From Halogranum gelatinilyticum (GTDB taxonomy: Archaea; Halobacteriota; Halobacteria; Halobacteriales; Haloferacaceae): a stretch of DNA of 64,000 nt. The number at the start of each line of letters is the position of its first letter. Position 1 is the stretch's first letter. The DNA lies in assembly GCF_900103715.1 (NCBI RefSeq), contig NZ_FNHL01000002.1:124001-188000 (forward strand), read 5' to 3'. The notes under the pieces are model-generated. The model was not told the DNA's origin, ran no database searches, and saw nothing but the letters and a program-made list of their open reading frames with translations. Shown piece after piece: positions 18,888 to 28,036 of this stretch. Both the position numbers and the translations under genes were made by a program.

Positions 18888-19613
18888 CTACTGAGCAGTC
18901 GCCGGTTCCCAGTTGGGCTTCCGTCCGTCGAATCCTCGCGGTGGAACCTGCTCGGTGAACTGCTGGTCGAACTGTCGACAGACGCGGTTGATCTCACGCT
19001 CGCTCAGGTCGAAGTCGTCGGCAACCTCCTCGAAGATTTTGTCAGTCTCCGGGCTGTTAGGATGGAAGTGCCGTTCGCTCGCGTATGGCGTGGAGTCGTC
19101 TCGGTGGACAACGTACCCGCAGGCACAGTATGCGATGAGTTCGAGGCTCTTTCCGAATCGCTCGGCATCGACGTTCGTTGCCCTCGCTTTCGCACGCCGA
19201 ACTTGGCGGTCGGTCAGGTTCAGGCGTTCCCCGATATTCTCCACGATATGAGTTCGGAGGGCATATGTGTGCCATTCGGAGTGTTCCCACTTCGGCCCGT
19301 TCTTCTCCCCTCGGTGAATCTCAACGAGCATCTGGAAGTACGACTCCTTGTCGAGCTTCAAGAAATCGGAGGCCCAGCGTTCGTCGCGCACATCTGATGG
19401 GCAGAAGTATGTGTTCCAGTTCGGGTCGGGCTTCTTGAGCTGGTTGTACGCCGCCCCATCGATGCGGAGTTCCTTCTCGGCTGTCTCCTTAGACTTCTGC
19501 TTCAACGTCTGTTCGACCCGAGTCTCGGTTGGCTTCGGGTTCGACTCTGAGGTGAAAGCGTATGAATCATCGGTCGGTTCAGATTCGTCTACGAGGTAGT
19601 TCTGTCGCGTCAT
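18888..19613 (-). CDS. Element protein of unknown function with HTH-like segments
   Basis: 241 residues from ATG 19613. The N-terminal 60 residues are polar and probably disordered. A helical stretch IGERLNLTDRQVRRAKARAT (about 129-148) looks like a helix-turn-helix, and a second one, DFDLSEREINRVCRQF (about 198-213), is similar in shape. Between them, YCACGYVVHRDD (about 160-171) has two closely spaced cysteines followed by a histidine, a possible metal site. This suggests a DNA-binding protein of the element, perhaps controlling the integrase or the type IIG gene. I do not recognise the family. The start lies 215 nt from the next minus-strand gene, so it probably has its own promoter. Confidence 0.7.
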   Translation of the reverse strand: MTRQNYLVDESEPTDDSYAFTSESNPKPTETRVEQTLKQKSKETAEKELRIDGAAYNQLKKPDPNWNTYFCPSDVRDERWASDFLKLDKESYFQMLVEIHRGEKNGPKWEHSEWHTYALRTHIVENIGERLNLTDRQVRRAKARATNVDAERFGKSLELIAYCACGYVVHRDDSTPYASERHFHPNSPETDKIFEEVADDFDLSEREINRVCRQFDQQFTEQVPPRGFDGRKPNWEPATAQ

Positions 19614-19828
19614 GGTGGGATAGCAAGAGATGTAGTTGGCAGTCTGGTTCAGATTCGGTTAACCGCGAGAAAGTCCCTTCACTCTAATAGACGGGAGCTA
19701 GCCCCTTAGTGCTGGTGTGAGAGCCATATAACAGGCGGTGACAGGGCAACTGAAGAATCAAAAAGTGGGTGGCGTTTCTCGGGATGCTTCCCTCCGGGGT
19801 TACGGTGTGAGTCCCCTTCCAAAGCGGC

Positions 19829-20323
19829 CTACATCTCGGTCAGGTACTCTCGCTCCTCGTCGGTCAACCCGTTGGCCTCTCGGTGACGGAGCATCCCCTT
19901 CTCGTCGAACGCTCCGAGTTCCTCGCAGACGCGAAGCCGGAGGTAACGGCGCATCGAGGCGTCGTGTCCCTCGAAGCTGTCGTGGTAGTCCATGAGGTCG
20001 TGGTACGAGGCATAGGGGAGCGGTCGGCTGTCGAACTGCTTGACCTCGTCCAAGCCTGCTTCTGCGACTTCCACCTCCCGCTCGATGAGTTCGACCACGT
20101 CGTCGTCATCCGTCTCGCGGTGAAGTCGGATGAGTGCCGCGAGGAGTGGCGCACCGGAAGGGAAGCCTGTCTCCGGTGGGGCGTCGTCGGGATAGACTGT
20201 CCCCACTGTCGCCTCGATAATCTGCCCCTCGATGCGCTGTTTCTCTCCGGGAGACTCTGCCAGTCCGTACTCGACAATCAACCGCTGTACCTCGTCAGTG
20301 TCGTACAGGTATCCGTCTGTCAT
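19829..20323 (-). CDS. Integrase-linked protein of unknown function
   Basis: 164 residues from ATG 20323. A GTG at 20332-20330 is in frame three codons upstream and overlaps the integrase stop as GTGA, which would be tight coupling; both starts are plausible. The protein is acidic and mainly helical, with no membrane segment or clear HTH: YDTDEVQRLIVEYGLAESPG, then a repeated pattern of Asp/Glu-rich helices. Position directly after the integrase in one transcript suggests a role with recombination, such as directionality or regulation, but no motif supports this. Family not recognised. Confidence 0.72.
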   Translation of the reverse strand: MTDGYLYDTDEVQRLIVEYGLAESPGEKQRIEGQIIEATVGTVYPDDAPPETGFPSGAPLLAALIRLHRETDDDDVVELIEREVEVAEAGLDEVKQFDSRPLPYASYHDLMDYHDSFEGHDASMRRYLRLRVCEELGAFDEKGMLRHREANGLTDEEREYLTEM

Positions 20324-20328
20324 CGTGT

Positions 20329-21441
20329 TCACCCCATCCGCTCTAGTGCGTCTCGGCGGTGTTCGACCGGGACGTTGTCGTACTTCATCGTCGTCTGCTC
20401 GCTCTTGTGCCGCAACTGTGCCTTTGCCGCCGCGAGGTCGCGTTCGTGAGTCATCGCCGTCCCCGTGGAGTGGCGAAGCGCGTACCAGCTCATCTGCCGG
20501 TTGTCCGTGGGAATCCCGGCTATGTCGCAGAGCTTCACGAGTAGCCGACGGAGGCTCTGTGTCTGGTACGGGTTTCCTTCGCGCGTGAGCCACAGTTCGT
20601 CGGCGTCGTCGTACTGCTCGTACTGCTCACGCTCGTTCATCCATCGTTCGAGGGCGTCGGTCGTTCGGTCGGAGAGTGCGACCACCCAGTTGCCATCGTT
20701 CTTTGCCGAGTCCTCTTTCGGGATGCGGAGGACACTGTTCTCCACGTCGACCCACGACACCTTCGCACGCTCCACTTCGATGGGTCGAAGCCCGCAGTCG
20801 AGGCTGACCCACGTCATTGAGGTGAACTTCCAGCTGTTCGCCCGCTCCCAGTCGTCGGCGGTGATCTCCTCTTTCGGCTTCCCGAACCGTTGGGCGAGAA
20901 CCGCCTTCCACTTGTCGAGGTCGTCGCCGTGGGTATTGCTGTACGACGGAATCGAGCCGTACTCCAGTGCGGCTTCTCGCACCTTCTTCCGCTCCTCGAT
21001 GGTGAGGTACTCTCGCGGCCCGGAGTCGCTACTCGTGTTGCTGAACGAACGCTCCGGTTCCCACAAGTCGTCGCCCTTCTCGTTTGCCCGCCATTTGAAC
21101 AGCCGCTTGAGGGCCTTCTGTGTGTTCGCCTTGTGCGTCGCCGTTGTGTCCGAGTAGAGGAGTTCGGTCATGTAGGCGTCGGCGTGGTCGTGGGTGAACG
21201 CGACCGTGTAGCTGTCCTCCTGCTCCGTCCACACCCATCGAGCGAACTGGTCGGTTCGGTACGCCGTCGCTCGGATGGTGTCGCGTCCGTAGCCCTCTGC
21301 GAGTTCAGGGTTCTTGCCGAGATGGATGAGCCAACGCACGAACTCGATGCGGTGAGCCTCGTAGTCGGTGGCCTGCTTTTCCTTCAAGATTTCACGGCTC
21401 TTGTCGGTCACAAGTGGGAAATCCTCGGGGTTGAGACTCAT
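20329..21441 (-). CDS. Tyrosine recombinase / integrase of the tRNA-Glu element
   Basis: 370 residues from ATG 21441. An N-terminal core-binding region (about residues 15-115, SAM-like helices ending in NTQKALKRLFKWRANEKGDD) precedes the catalytic domain. Active-site residues are visible: Arg in CGLRPIEVERAK (about 215), Lys in the PKEDSAKND hairpin (about 242), YALRHSTGT (box II, with Tyr in place of the first His), LRHKSEQ and the nucleophile Tyr in TTMKYDNVP near 354. It should insert and excise the element at the tRNA-Glu 3' part; the gene sits 152 nt from the intact tRNA, reading away from it. The downstream gene overlaps or abuts its stop. Confidence 0.93.
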   Translation of the reverse strand: MSLNPEDFPLVTDKSREILKEKQATDYEAHRIEFVRWLIHLGKNPELAEGYGRDTIRATAYRTDQFARWVWTEQEDSYTVAFTHDHADAYMTELLYSDTTATHKANTQKALKRLFKWRANEKGDDLWEPERSFSNTSSDSGPREYLTIEERKKVREAALEYGSIPSYSNTHGDDLDKWKAVLAQRFGKPKEEITADDWERANSWKFTSMTWVSLDCGLRPIEVERAKVSWVDVENSVLRIPKEDSAKNDGNWVVALSDRTTDALERWMNEREQYEQYDDADELWLTREGNPYQTQSLRRLLVKLCDIAGIPTDNRQMSWYALRHSTGTAMTHERDLAAAKAQLRHKSEQTTMKYDNVPVEHRRDALERMG

Positions 21442-21592
21442 GGAGAAATCCCCTTCTCGTGAATTGAGCCTGACAAGAACGCTAATCGCTGTACGGCGTC
21501 GGGGTGGGTATACGTACGAATCGAGTTGGCCTGTGGGGTGAACATAGTTTTGTCACTCCACGGCTGAAATTGGGCGGTAGAAGCCGTAAGGA

Positions 21593-21667
<75 letters not shown>

Positions 21668-21746
21668 TTCCATTTACGTCTGGCGCGGGGATTTGTTTAA
21701 AGATTCCGTTACGGCGCGGGTTCGGTAGGGAGAGTCACCCGGGGGC

Positions 21747-23723
21747 TTACTTGCCTTCGAACTCCGGCTCCTCGTCGCTCATGAACGCCGTGATGCCCGT
21801 CATCAGGTCCTCGGTGTTCATGAGGTGGCCGAACGCCTGCGCCTCGATTTCGAGGCCGGCTTCTTCGTTCTCCCAGCCCTTGGACATCGCACGCTTCGTG
21901 AACTTCTGGGCGATAGGCGGCCCACCAGCCATCGACTGCGCGAGTTCCATCGCCTTCTCGTGGAGTTCGTCGTTGCCGACAACCTCGTTGAGGAAGCCGT
22001 AGCGTTCCATCGTCTCGGCGTCGAAGCGGTCGGCCGTGAAGATGATCTCCTTTGCACGGCCCTCGCCGACGATACGCTGGAGCCGCTGGGTGCCGCCCCA
22101 GCCGGGCAGCAGCCCGAGGTTGTGCTCGGGCTGGCCGAGTTCCGACCGCTCGCTGGCGACGCGCAGGTCCGCACAGGTCGCGAGTTCCATCCCGCCGCCG
22201 AGACAGTAGCCGTCGATACCGGCGACGACCGGCATATCGCAGTCCTGCAGTTTGCCGAACGTCGACTGGCCCTTCCGCGAGAGTTCGACGGCACCGATGG
22301 GGTCCGCGCCACCGGCGGCCATGCTCTGGACGTCGGCTCCGGCGGAGAAGGCGCGGTCGCCCTCACCCGTGAGTAGAATCGCCCGAACCTCGTCGTCGGC
22401 TTCGAGCAGGTCGATGGCCTCACTGAGTTCGTCCAGCAGCTCGCCGCTGATGGTGTTCATGCGGTGCGGGCGGTCGAGGACGACGTGGCCGACCTTCCCC
22501 TCGCGCTCGATGCGGATGGTCTCGAAGTCGTGGCCCGCCTCCTCTTCCTCGTCTCCGCCGTAGAACCCCTCGTCAGCCTCGGCGAGTTCGCGGAGATAGT
22601 CGACGGCGACGTAGCGGTCCTCGCCCGTCTCGTCGTGCAGGTCGTCGAGCGTCTCGACGAGGCCTGCGAGGCCCGCACTGTCGGCCATCTTCGCCGGGCC
22701 GTCCGGGTAGCCCGCACCGAGTTGCATCGCGCGGTCGATGGCGGCCGGGTCGGCGACGTCGTTCGCGACGAGTCCGGCGACCTCGTTGGCCATCAGCGCG
22801 AGCAGACGGTCGGCGACGTCTTCGCGACCCTCGTCGCTCGGTACCTGCGCGCCGTCGCCGTCCTCGTAGTCGTAGAAGCCCTTGCCGCTCTTCTTGCCGA
22901 GATTCCCGTTTTCGACTTTCTCAGCCAGGAGCGGGCACGGCCGGTAGGCGTCGCCGAGTACCTCGTGCATATACTCCAGCACGTGGAAGCCGACGTCGAT
23001 GCCGACCTGGTCGGCGAGTTCGAAGCTGCCCATCGGCAGCCCGAGGTCGTACTTCGTCGTGCTGTCGACTTCGGCAATCGTCGCGGTCTCGTTGTCGACG
23101 ATCCATGCCGCCTCGTTCATCAGGGGGACGAGCACGCGGTTGACGATGAAGCCGGGGCTGTCCTTGCGGACGCGGACGGGCGTCTTGCCCATCTCGTCGG
23201 CGAGCGCCTCGATGGCGTCCATCGTCTCGTCGGAGGTGTGCGCGCCGGAGATGACCTCGACCAGCTGCATCCGCACCGGCGGGTTGAAGAAGTGCATCCC
23301 GCAGAACTGCTCGGGGCGGTCTGTGACTTCCGAGAGTTCGGTGATGGAGAGACTGGAGGTGTTGGTCGCGAAGATGGCGTCGGCGGGCGCGTGCTCGTCG
23401 ATCGCGCCGTAGACCTCCTTCTTGATCTCCATCTTCTCGGGGACGGCTTCGATGACGACGTCGGCGTCGGCGACGGACTCGCCCGCGTCGACGAAGGTGG
23501 TCACGCGGTCCAACGCGGCCTCGGCCTCGTCGGCACTGATGCGGTCCTTCTCGGCGAGCTTGTTCAGCGACCACTCGATCTGGTCGTAGCCCTTCTGGAC
23601 GAACTCCTCGTTGATGTCTCGGAGGTTGACCGTGTAGCCTGCGAGGGCGGCGACTTCGGCGATACCGTGGCCCATGTTCCCGGCACCGAGAACCGTGACC
23701 GTGTTGATATCATCAATGTCCAT
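21747..23723 (-). CDS. 3-hydroxyacyl-CoA dehydrogenase / enoyl-CoA hydratase fusion
   Basis: 658 residues from ATG 23723. The N-terminal dehydrogenase has the NAD-binding VLGAGNMGHGIAEVA near residues 9-23, the catalytic His in CGMHFFNPP near 147 and the FIVNRVLVPLMNEA helix near 195. From about residue 400 an enoyl-CoA hydratase domain follows, with AFSAGADVQSM for the oxyanion hole and GLLPGWGGTQRL. Together they carry out hydration and oxidation in beta-oxidation or a related acyl-CoA route. The order (dehydrogenase first) is opposite to bacterial FadB and is common in archaea. An ATG 18 codons upstream gives no homologous sequence. No thiolase gene is adjacent. Confidence 0.93.
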   Translation of the reverse strand: MDIDDINTVTVLGAGNMGHGIAEVAALAGYTVNLRDINEEFVQKGYDQIEWSLNKLAEKDRISADEAEAALDRVTTFVDAGESVADADVVIEAVPEKMEIKKEVYGAIDEHAPADAIFATNTSSLSITELSEVTDRPEQFCGMHFFNPPVRMQLVEVISGAHTSDETMDAIEALADEMGKTPVRVRKDSPGFIVNRVLVPLMNEAAWIVDNETATIAEVDSTTKYDLGLPMGSFELADQVGIDVGFHVLEYMHEVLGDAYRPCPLLAEKVENGNLGKKSGKGFYDYEDGDGAQVPSDEGREDVADRLLALMANEVAGLVANDVADPAAIDRAMQLGAGYPDGPAKMADSAGLAGLVETLDDLHDETGEDRYVAVDYLRELAEADEGFYGGDEEEEAGHDFETIRIEREGKVGHVVLDRPHRMNTISGELLDELSEAIDLLEADDEVRAILLTGEGDRAFSAGADVQSMAAGGADPIGAVELSRKGQSTFGKLQDCDMPVVAGIDGYCLGGGMELATCADLRVASERSELGQPEHNLGLLPGWGGTQRLQRIVGEGRAKEIIFTADRFDAETMERYGFLNEVVGNDELHEKAMELAQSMAGGPPIAQKFTKRAMSKGWENEEAGLEIEAQAFGHLMNTEDLMTGITAFMSDEEPEFEGK

Positions 23724-23863
23724 GCGAGATGGGTCGGCTTCTGCCCGTTTCAACGTTTCCACTCTCCGCGTTTCCAACTCACGACGAGTTTATTTCGTCT
23801 CACCCCGACCGCCGGACGTCGGCGGGGCGCAACCGATTTGCACCTCCGCGACAACGTCAGCAC

Positions 23864-24478
23864 GTGACAGACGCCGACGCTCCGACCCCCCACGACCATC
23901 TGCGGACGACCGACCTCGAACCGCTCGTCGAGACCTACGGTGAACTCCATCTCGACCCCTCCGACGACCTCTTTCAGCGGCTCGTCGTCTCCGTCGTCAA
24001 CCAACTCATCTCGACGGAGGCCGCGAAGACGATTCGCGGTCGGCTGTTCGACCGGTTCGAGGTGACACCGGCGGGAATCCTCGCGGCCGACGCCGACGCC
24101 CTCAGAGAGGTCGGTCTCTCCGGGCAGAAGGTCGAGTACGTCAAAAACGTCGCCCGTTGGTTCGACGAGCAGGACGTGACCCGCGACCGCTTCACCGACA
24201 TGACCGACAGCGAGGTCGTCGCCGACCTCACGGAAATCACGGGCATCGGCGACTGGACCGCCGAGATGTTCCTGATGTTCGGTCTCGGCCGCGAGGACGT
24301 CTTCCCGGTCGGCGACCTCGCCGTCCGCCGCGGCATGGAACAGCTGTTCGGTGAGATGACCCGCGGCGAGATGCGCACCCGAGCGGAGCCGTGGGCACCG
24401 TACCGCTCCTACGCAGCACTCTACATCTGGCAGCACTACACCGACGGCGACGCCGACATCGACGGCATCGAGTTCTGA
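23864..24478 (+). CDS. AlkA-like DNA-3-methyladenine glycosylase (HhH-GPD)
   Basis: 204 residues from GTG 23864. The helix-hairpin-helix LTEITGIGDWTAEMFLMFGL (about residues 122-141) is followed by FPVGDLAVRRG, which carries the catalytic Asp of the HhH-GPD superfamily. The enzyme removes alkylated bases from DNA. Frames reaching further upstream (23729) start in low-complexity sequence and would overlap the promoter region of the divergent fusion gene, so I prefer the GTG. No C-terminal Fe-S cysteines are present, which excludes the MutY/Nth branch. Confidence 0.88.
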   Translation: MTDADAPTPHDHLRTTDLEPLVETYGELHLDPSDDLFQRLVVSVVNQLISTEAAKTIRGRLFDRFEVTPAGILAADADALREVGLSGQKVEYVKNVARWFDEQDVTRDRFTDMTDSEVVADLTEITGIGDWTAEMFLMFGLGREDVFPVGDLAVRRGMEQLFGEMTRGEMRTRAEPWAPYRSYAALYIWQHYTDGDADIDGIEF

Positions 24479-24521
24479 GACCTTCCGCCACCACAAACGA
24501 GATTCGCTCTCCGCCCCAACT

Positions 24522-25139
24522 ATGACCATGCACCGCGACGCGGTCCGGCGGGCGTGGGACGCAGTGGCCGACGACTACGCGGCAAAACGTCGCGCCGACG
24601 GCGAAGACGCCGCGCTCATCGAGGACCTGCTCGCCGACCTTCCTGCGGACGCCCGCGTCCTCGACGTGGGCTGTGGCGACGGCCAGCGAACCCTGACGAA
24701 CCTCGTCGGCGCGGCCGACGCGCTCGGTCTCGACTTCTCGCGTCGCCAACTCGAACTCGCCCGCGGAGCCGCTCCCGACGCCCGTCTCGTGCAGGCGGAC
24801 ATGACTGCCCTGCCCGTCGCCGACGGGGCGGTCGACGCCATCACGGCGTACCACGCGGTCTTCCACGTCTCGCGCTCTCAGCATCCCGCGGTCTACGAGG
24901 AGTTCGCCCGCGTCCTCGCTCCCGGTGGCCGTCTGCTCATGACCGTCGGCGCGGGCCGCAGCGACGCCACCCGCCGGAACTGGCTGGACAGCGGCCACGC
25001 GATGTACTGGAGTACGCCGGGCCGTCGCGCGACCGTCTCACAGCTCGACGAGGCTGGCTTCGACGTGGTCTGGGAGCGGTTCGTCGACGACCCGCTCGGC
25101 AGTCAGGCACTGTTCGTGCTCGCCGAGCGGCGACCGTAG
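24522..25139 (+). CDS. Class I SAM-dependent methyltransferase
   Basis: 205 residues from ATG 24522 (a second ATG is at 24528). The SAM-binding motif is RVLDVGCGDGQRT near residues 45-57, with acidic motif II around ALGLDFSRRQLELAR and motif III QADMTALPVADGAVDAITA. It belongs to the small-molecule Methyltransf_11 type; the substrate is not shown by the sequence. It follows the glycosylase gene by 43 nt and may share its transcript. Confidence 0.85.
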   Translation: MTMHRDAVRRAWDAVADDYAAKRRADGEDAALIEDLLADLPADARVLDVGCGDGQRTLTNLVGAADALGLDFSRRQLELARGAAPDARLVQADMTALPVADGAVDAITAYHAVFHVSRSQHPAVYEEFARVLAPGGRLLMTVGAGRSDATRRNWLDSGHAMYWSTPGRRATVSQLDEAGFDVVWERFVDDPLGSQALFVLAERRP

Positions 25140-25287
25140 CGGCCCGGACGCGAGCGTGCGCTCGGTTTTTCTCTCTCTCCTTCGCACACGATCGTGAGAG
25201 AGAGACAGGACTGGGAGCGAAGCGAGAGAAAGGGGGAGAAAACCGAGAGGAAGGAGAGACAGAAGAACCCGTGAACCGCGTCGGAGG

Positions 25288-26652
25288 TTACTCTTCGAGG
25301 AAATCTTCGCCGTCGGTACGCGGCTTGTTGTCGGCGTCGGAGCGGCGACGGACGTCGACGCGGTAGTGTTCGAGGATGTCGCGGCCGAGGAGGAGGGGAT
25401 AGTCCATGTGGCTGCGGTCCTCGACGCTGGCGGTGACGGTGTGCTGCGTCCCGCCGATACCGATGACGAGGTCGACGACGGGGCGTGCCTTGCCGGTCTT
25501 GAGGCTCCCGGACTTGACGCGGGTCATGCTCTTGATGGGACCGGCACCGATCTCGGCGGCGAGGCTCGTGTCGATGCTGGTCCGGGTCGCGCCCGTGTCG
25601 GACTTGGCCTTCGCCTGCGTGGAGCCGCTGGTCCCCGAGACGACGACGTCTTCGATGTAGCCGATGATGGGGACGTCCTGGTGTTCCGGCGGTTCGACCC
25701 GCGGCTTGCAGGAGGGTTCGGAGTCGTCGAGCGTCGCGGCGAGGTCCTCGACGCGGTCCATGTCGACGGTGCCACCAGCACGCTCGATGGCCGTCTTCGC
25801 GATGTAGGGCGCGGGGCTGGTGCCCGTCGCCTTGTGGAGGCCCTTGAACCCGGCCGTGGGGTTGACTTCGAGGACGAACCAGCCGTCGTTGCCCTCGATG
25901 AGGTCGACGCCGGCGTAGTCGAGTCCCATGACGTCTGCGGCGTAGAGCGCGGTCTCGGCCGCCTCGTCGGGCATCTCGTCGGTGGCGTTGAGCACGTCGC
26001 CGCCGAGGGCGACGTTCGTCCGCCAGTCACCCTCGGGGGCGAAGCGGTACATCGCGCCGATGATCTCGCCGTCGACGATGTAGACGCGGAGGTCGCGGTG
26101 ACGCTCGCCGTCGCGGTCGATGAGACTCTGGAGGAACGCCTGGCGGTTGCCGACCTTCGGGTTGACCGGCTCCGTCAGGTCGACCTTCCACGTCCCGCCG
26201 CCGTGGGTGCCGATGGCGGTCTTGTAGACGCCGACCTCGCCGAACTTCTCGCGACCCTGGTTCAGCCGGTCGTTCGAGAGCGCGAGCAGGGCGTCGGGGA
26301 CCTTGATGTTCCAGTTCGCGAGCGTCGCCGCCGTCGCGAACTTGTGGATGGAGGCCATCACGGCGTCCGGCTCGTTCAGCATCGGCCGGACGCGGTTGAA
26401 CGTCGTCGCCAGCCCGAGCAGTTCTGCGGGTTCCTCCGTGTTCGAGAGGAGCAGCCGGTTGGCGACGATGTCGATGTCCGGCTCGATGGTCAACTTGCTG
26501 TTCTCGACGCTGATGGCCGTGTTCTCCTGGCGCAGCCAGACAGGGGTGTGGCCGAGGTCTTCGACGGCGTTGAGGATCGCTTTCGTCTCCTTACTGTTGT
26601 GGAGCGAGAGGACGCCGACTCGGACCGGGCCTGTTTCGTCGGATGAATCCAT
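25288..26652 (-). CDS. RimK-type ATP-grasp ligase fused to a retropepsin-like (RimB-type) domain
   Basis: 454 residues from ATG 26652. Residues about 10-300 form a RimK-like ATP-grasp ligase: ATP-binding KTAIGTHGGGTWKV, DLRVYIVDGEIIGAMYR and metal-binding DLIEGNDGWFVLEVNPTAGF. From about 330 a second domain contains AKSDTGATRTSID, a D-T/S-G-A aspartyl protease signature, and YPLLLGRDILEHY, matching the 'ATP-dependent zinc protease' (RimB) family. One chain thus combines a glutamate/peptide ligase with a putative peptidase. The divergent neighbour is an AstE-like deacylase; such genes are often linked and may act together on an amino-acid or peptide modification. The exact substrate is not known. 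Confidence 0.88.
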   Translation of the reverse strand: MDSSDETGPVRVGVLSLHNSKETKAILNAVEDLGHTPVWLRQENTAISVENSKLTIEPDIDIVANRLLLSNTEEPAELLGLATTFNRVRPMLNEPDAVMASIHKFATAATLANWNIKVPDALLALSNDRLNQGREKFGEVGVYKTAIGTHGGGTWKVDLTEPVNPKVGNRQAFLQSLIDRDGERHRDLRVYIVDGEIIGAMYRFAPEGDWRTNVALGGDVLNATDEMPDEAAETALYAADVMGLDYAGVDLIEGNDGWFVLEVNPTAGFKGLHKATGTSPAPYIAKTAIERAGGTVDMDRVEDLAATLDDSEPSCKPRVEPPEHQDVPIIGYIEDVVVSGTSGSTQAKAKSDTGATRTSIDTSLAAEIGAGPIKSMTRVKSGSLKTGKARPVVDLVIGIGGTQHTVTASVEDRSHMDYPLLLGRDILEHYRVDVRRRSDADNKPRTDGEDFLEE

Positions 26653-26740
26653 TAGACTGTGGTATCAGACTCCGGTTTCAAATGGTTGCCGGTCTGCTAA
26701 AACGAAAGTTCGGGAACATCTCGGGGCGCGGCAGGGGCGT

Positions 26741-26748
26741 TTTATATA
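26741..26748 (+). promoter_or_regulatory. TATA box of the AstE-like gene
   Basis: TTTATATA is centred about 26 nt before the ATG at 26770. This distance places transcription start at the start codon, a leaderless mRNA as is usual in haloarchaea. Confidence 0.75.
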
Positions 26749-26769
26749 CGGCCCTCTCCGAGGAAGGGT

Positions 26770-27795
26770 ATGAGCGACGACGGGGCCTTCACCTACTCCG
26801 GAGGCAAAGTCGCGCCGGGCGAACGGCAGAACATTCGCTACGGCATCAGCGAGACGTATCTCGGCGACCCAATCAGAATCCCGGTCAGCATCATCAACGG
26901 CGAGCGGCCGGGACCGACGGTGTTCCTCTCGGCGGCGGCCCACGGCGACGAACTCAACGGTATCGAGGTCGTCCGCGAGGTCGCCTACGAGTGGGACCTC
27001 TCGGACCTCGCGGGCACGCTGGTCTGTATGCCCGTGCTGAACGTCCCGGGCTTTCTCTTCCAACAGCGGTATCTCCCCATCTACGACCGCGACCTGAACC
27101 GCTCGTTCCCCGGTCGGCCGGACTCGACGAGCGCGAAACGGATGGCCCACCGCATCTTCCAGAACTTCATCGAACCCTGTGACTTCGGGCTGGACTTCCA
27201 CACGTCGACGCGAGGGCGGACGAACATGCTCCACGTCCGAGCCGATATGTCCGACGACAAGGTCTCGCGGCTGGCGAAGGCCTTCGGGACGAACGTCGTC
27301 ATCGACAGCGAGGGACCGAGCGGCAGTCTCCGGGGCGAGGCGAGTCGTGCCGGCGTCCCGACCATCACCATCGAGATGGGCGAGGCCCACCGGTTCCAGC
27401 GCGTCCTCATCGACGAGGCACTCGCCGGCACTGACAGCGTCTTCGCCGAATACAGCCTGCGCGAGACGACGGCCGTCCGCTGGCCCGGCTGGCGGACCAT
27501 CATCACCGACGACCAGGAGAAGACGTGGATCCGCGCCGACGCGGGCGGCATCGTCGATATGCATTTCGAACGCGGCTCGTTAGTCCACGAGGGCGACCGC
27601 ATCTGTACCATCACCAACCCGTTCAAAGACGACAACACGGTCGTCGAGGCACCCTTCACCGGACTGCTCGTCGGTCTCCTGGAGAACCCCGTCGTCTACC
27701 CCGGCAACCCGCTGTGTCATCTGGTCGAACTCGACGACGTGACCCGCCGGGTCGTCGAACAGGAACAGTCGCCGGAGCACGCACACCACACGTAG
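26770..27795 (+). CDS. AstE/AspA-like zinc deacylase
   Basis: 341 residues from ATG 26770. Zinc ligands are visible in AAAHGDELNG (about residues 55-64) and LDFHTSTRGRTN (about 141-152), with the substrate arginine motif DRDLNRSFPGRPDS (about 107-120). A C-terminal beta-rich extension (residues about 255-325) resembles a biotinyl/lipoyl-like fold: GGIVDMHFERGSLVHEGDR. This is the succinylglutamate desuccinylase/aspartoacylase family in its longer form. It faces the RimK-RimB fusion across a 117-nt shared promoter region, a pairing that suggests hydrolysis of the bond made by the ligase. The TATA box gives a leaderless transcript. Confidence 0.88.
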   Translation: MSDDGAFTYSGGKVAPGERQNIRYGISETYLGDPIRIPVSIINGERPGPTVFLSAAAHGDELNGIEVVREVAYEWDLSDLAGTLVCMPVLNVPGFLFQQRYLPIYDRDLNRSFPGRPDSTSAKRMAHRIFQNFIEPCDFGLDFHTSTRGRTNMLHVRADMSDDKVSRLAKAFGTNVVIDSEGPSGSLRGEASRAGVPTITIEMGEAHRFQRVLIDEALAGTDSVFAEYSLRETTAVRWPGWRTIITDDQEKTWIRADAGGIVDMHFERGSLVHEGDRICTITNPFKDDNTVVEAPFTGLLVGLLENPVVYPGNPLCHLVELDDVTRRVVEQEQSPEHAHHT

Positions 27796-27796
27796 C

Positions 27797-27843
27797 TCGT
27801 CGGTGACACAGTTCGTCGGTGACACGTGGCGCGTCGGTAATAC
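27797..27843 (+). repeat. Degenerate tandem repeat after the AstE-like gene
   Basis: TCGTCGGTGACAC occurs at 27797-27809 and 27813-27825, followed by a degraded third copy (CGTCGGTAATAC) from 27832. There are no regular spacers, so it is not a CRISPR array. It lies in the 241-nt gap before sdhC, and may reflect local slippage. Confidence 0.5.
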
Positions 27844-28036
27844 GTAGCCCACTGTGAGCCACTGTGACCGACCCCTGGTAACAGGAGAGTCGACCGCCCG
27901 GTCGGTGGGCCGTGTCCGGTGTGTCGGACGGCCGCGACACGGAGACGGCCGTTCGTCACACCCGGCATCCGTTGCCGGATCTCGACGCGCGCACACGTAA
28001 CTTCTATGACCCCCCGCTCCTGAGGCTTACAGGAGT

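Noticed and set aside
27797-27843. CRISPR array
   Set aside because: The repeats are about 13 nt, decay quickly and have only 3-6 nt between them, with no cas genes in the window.
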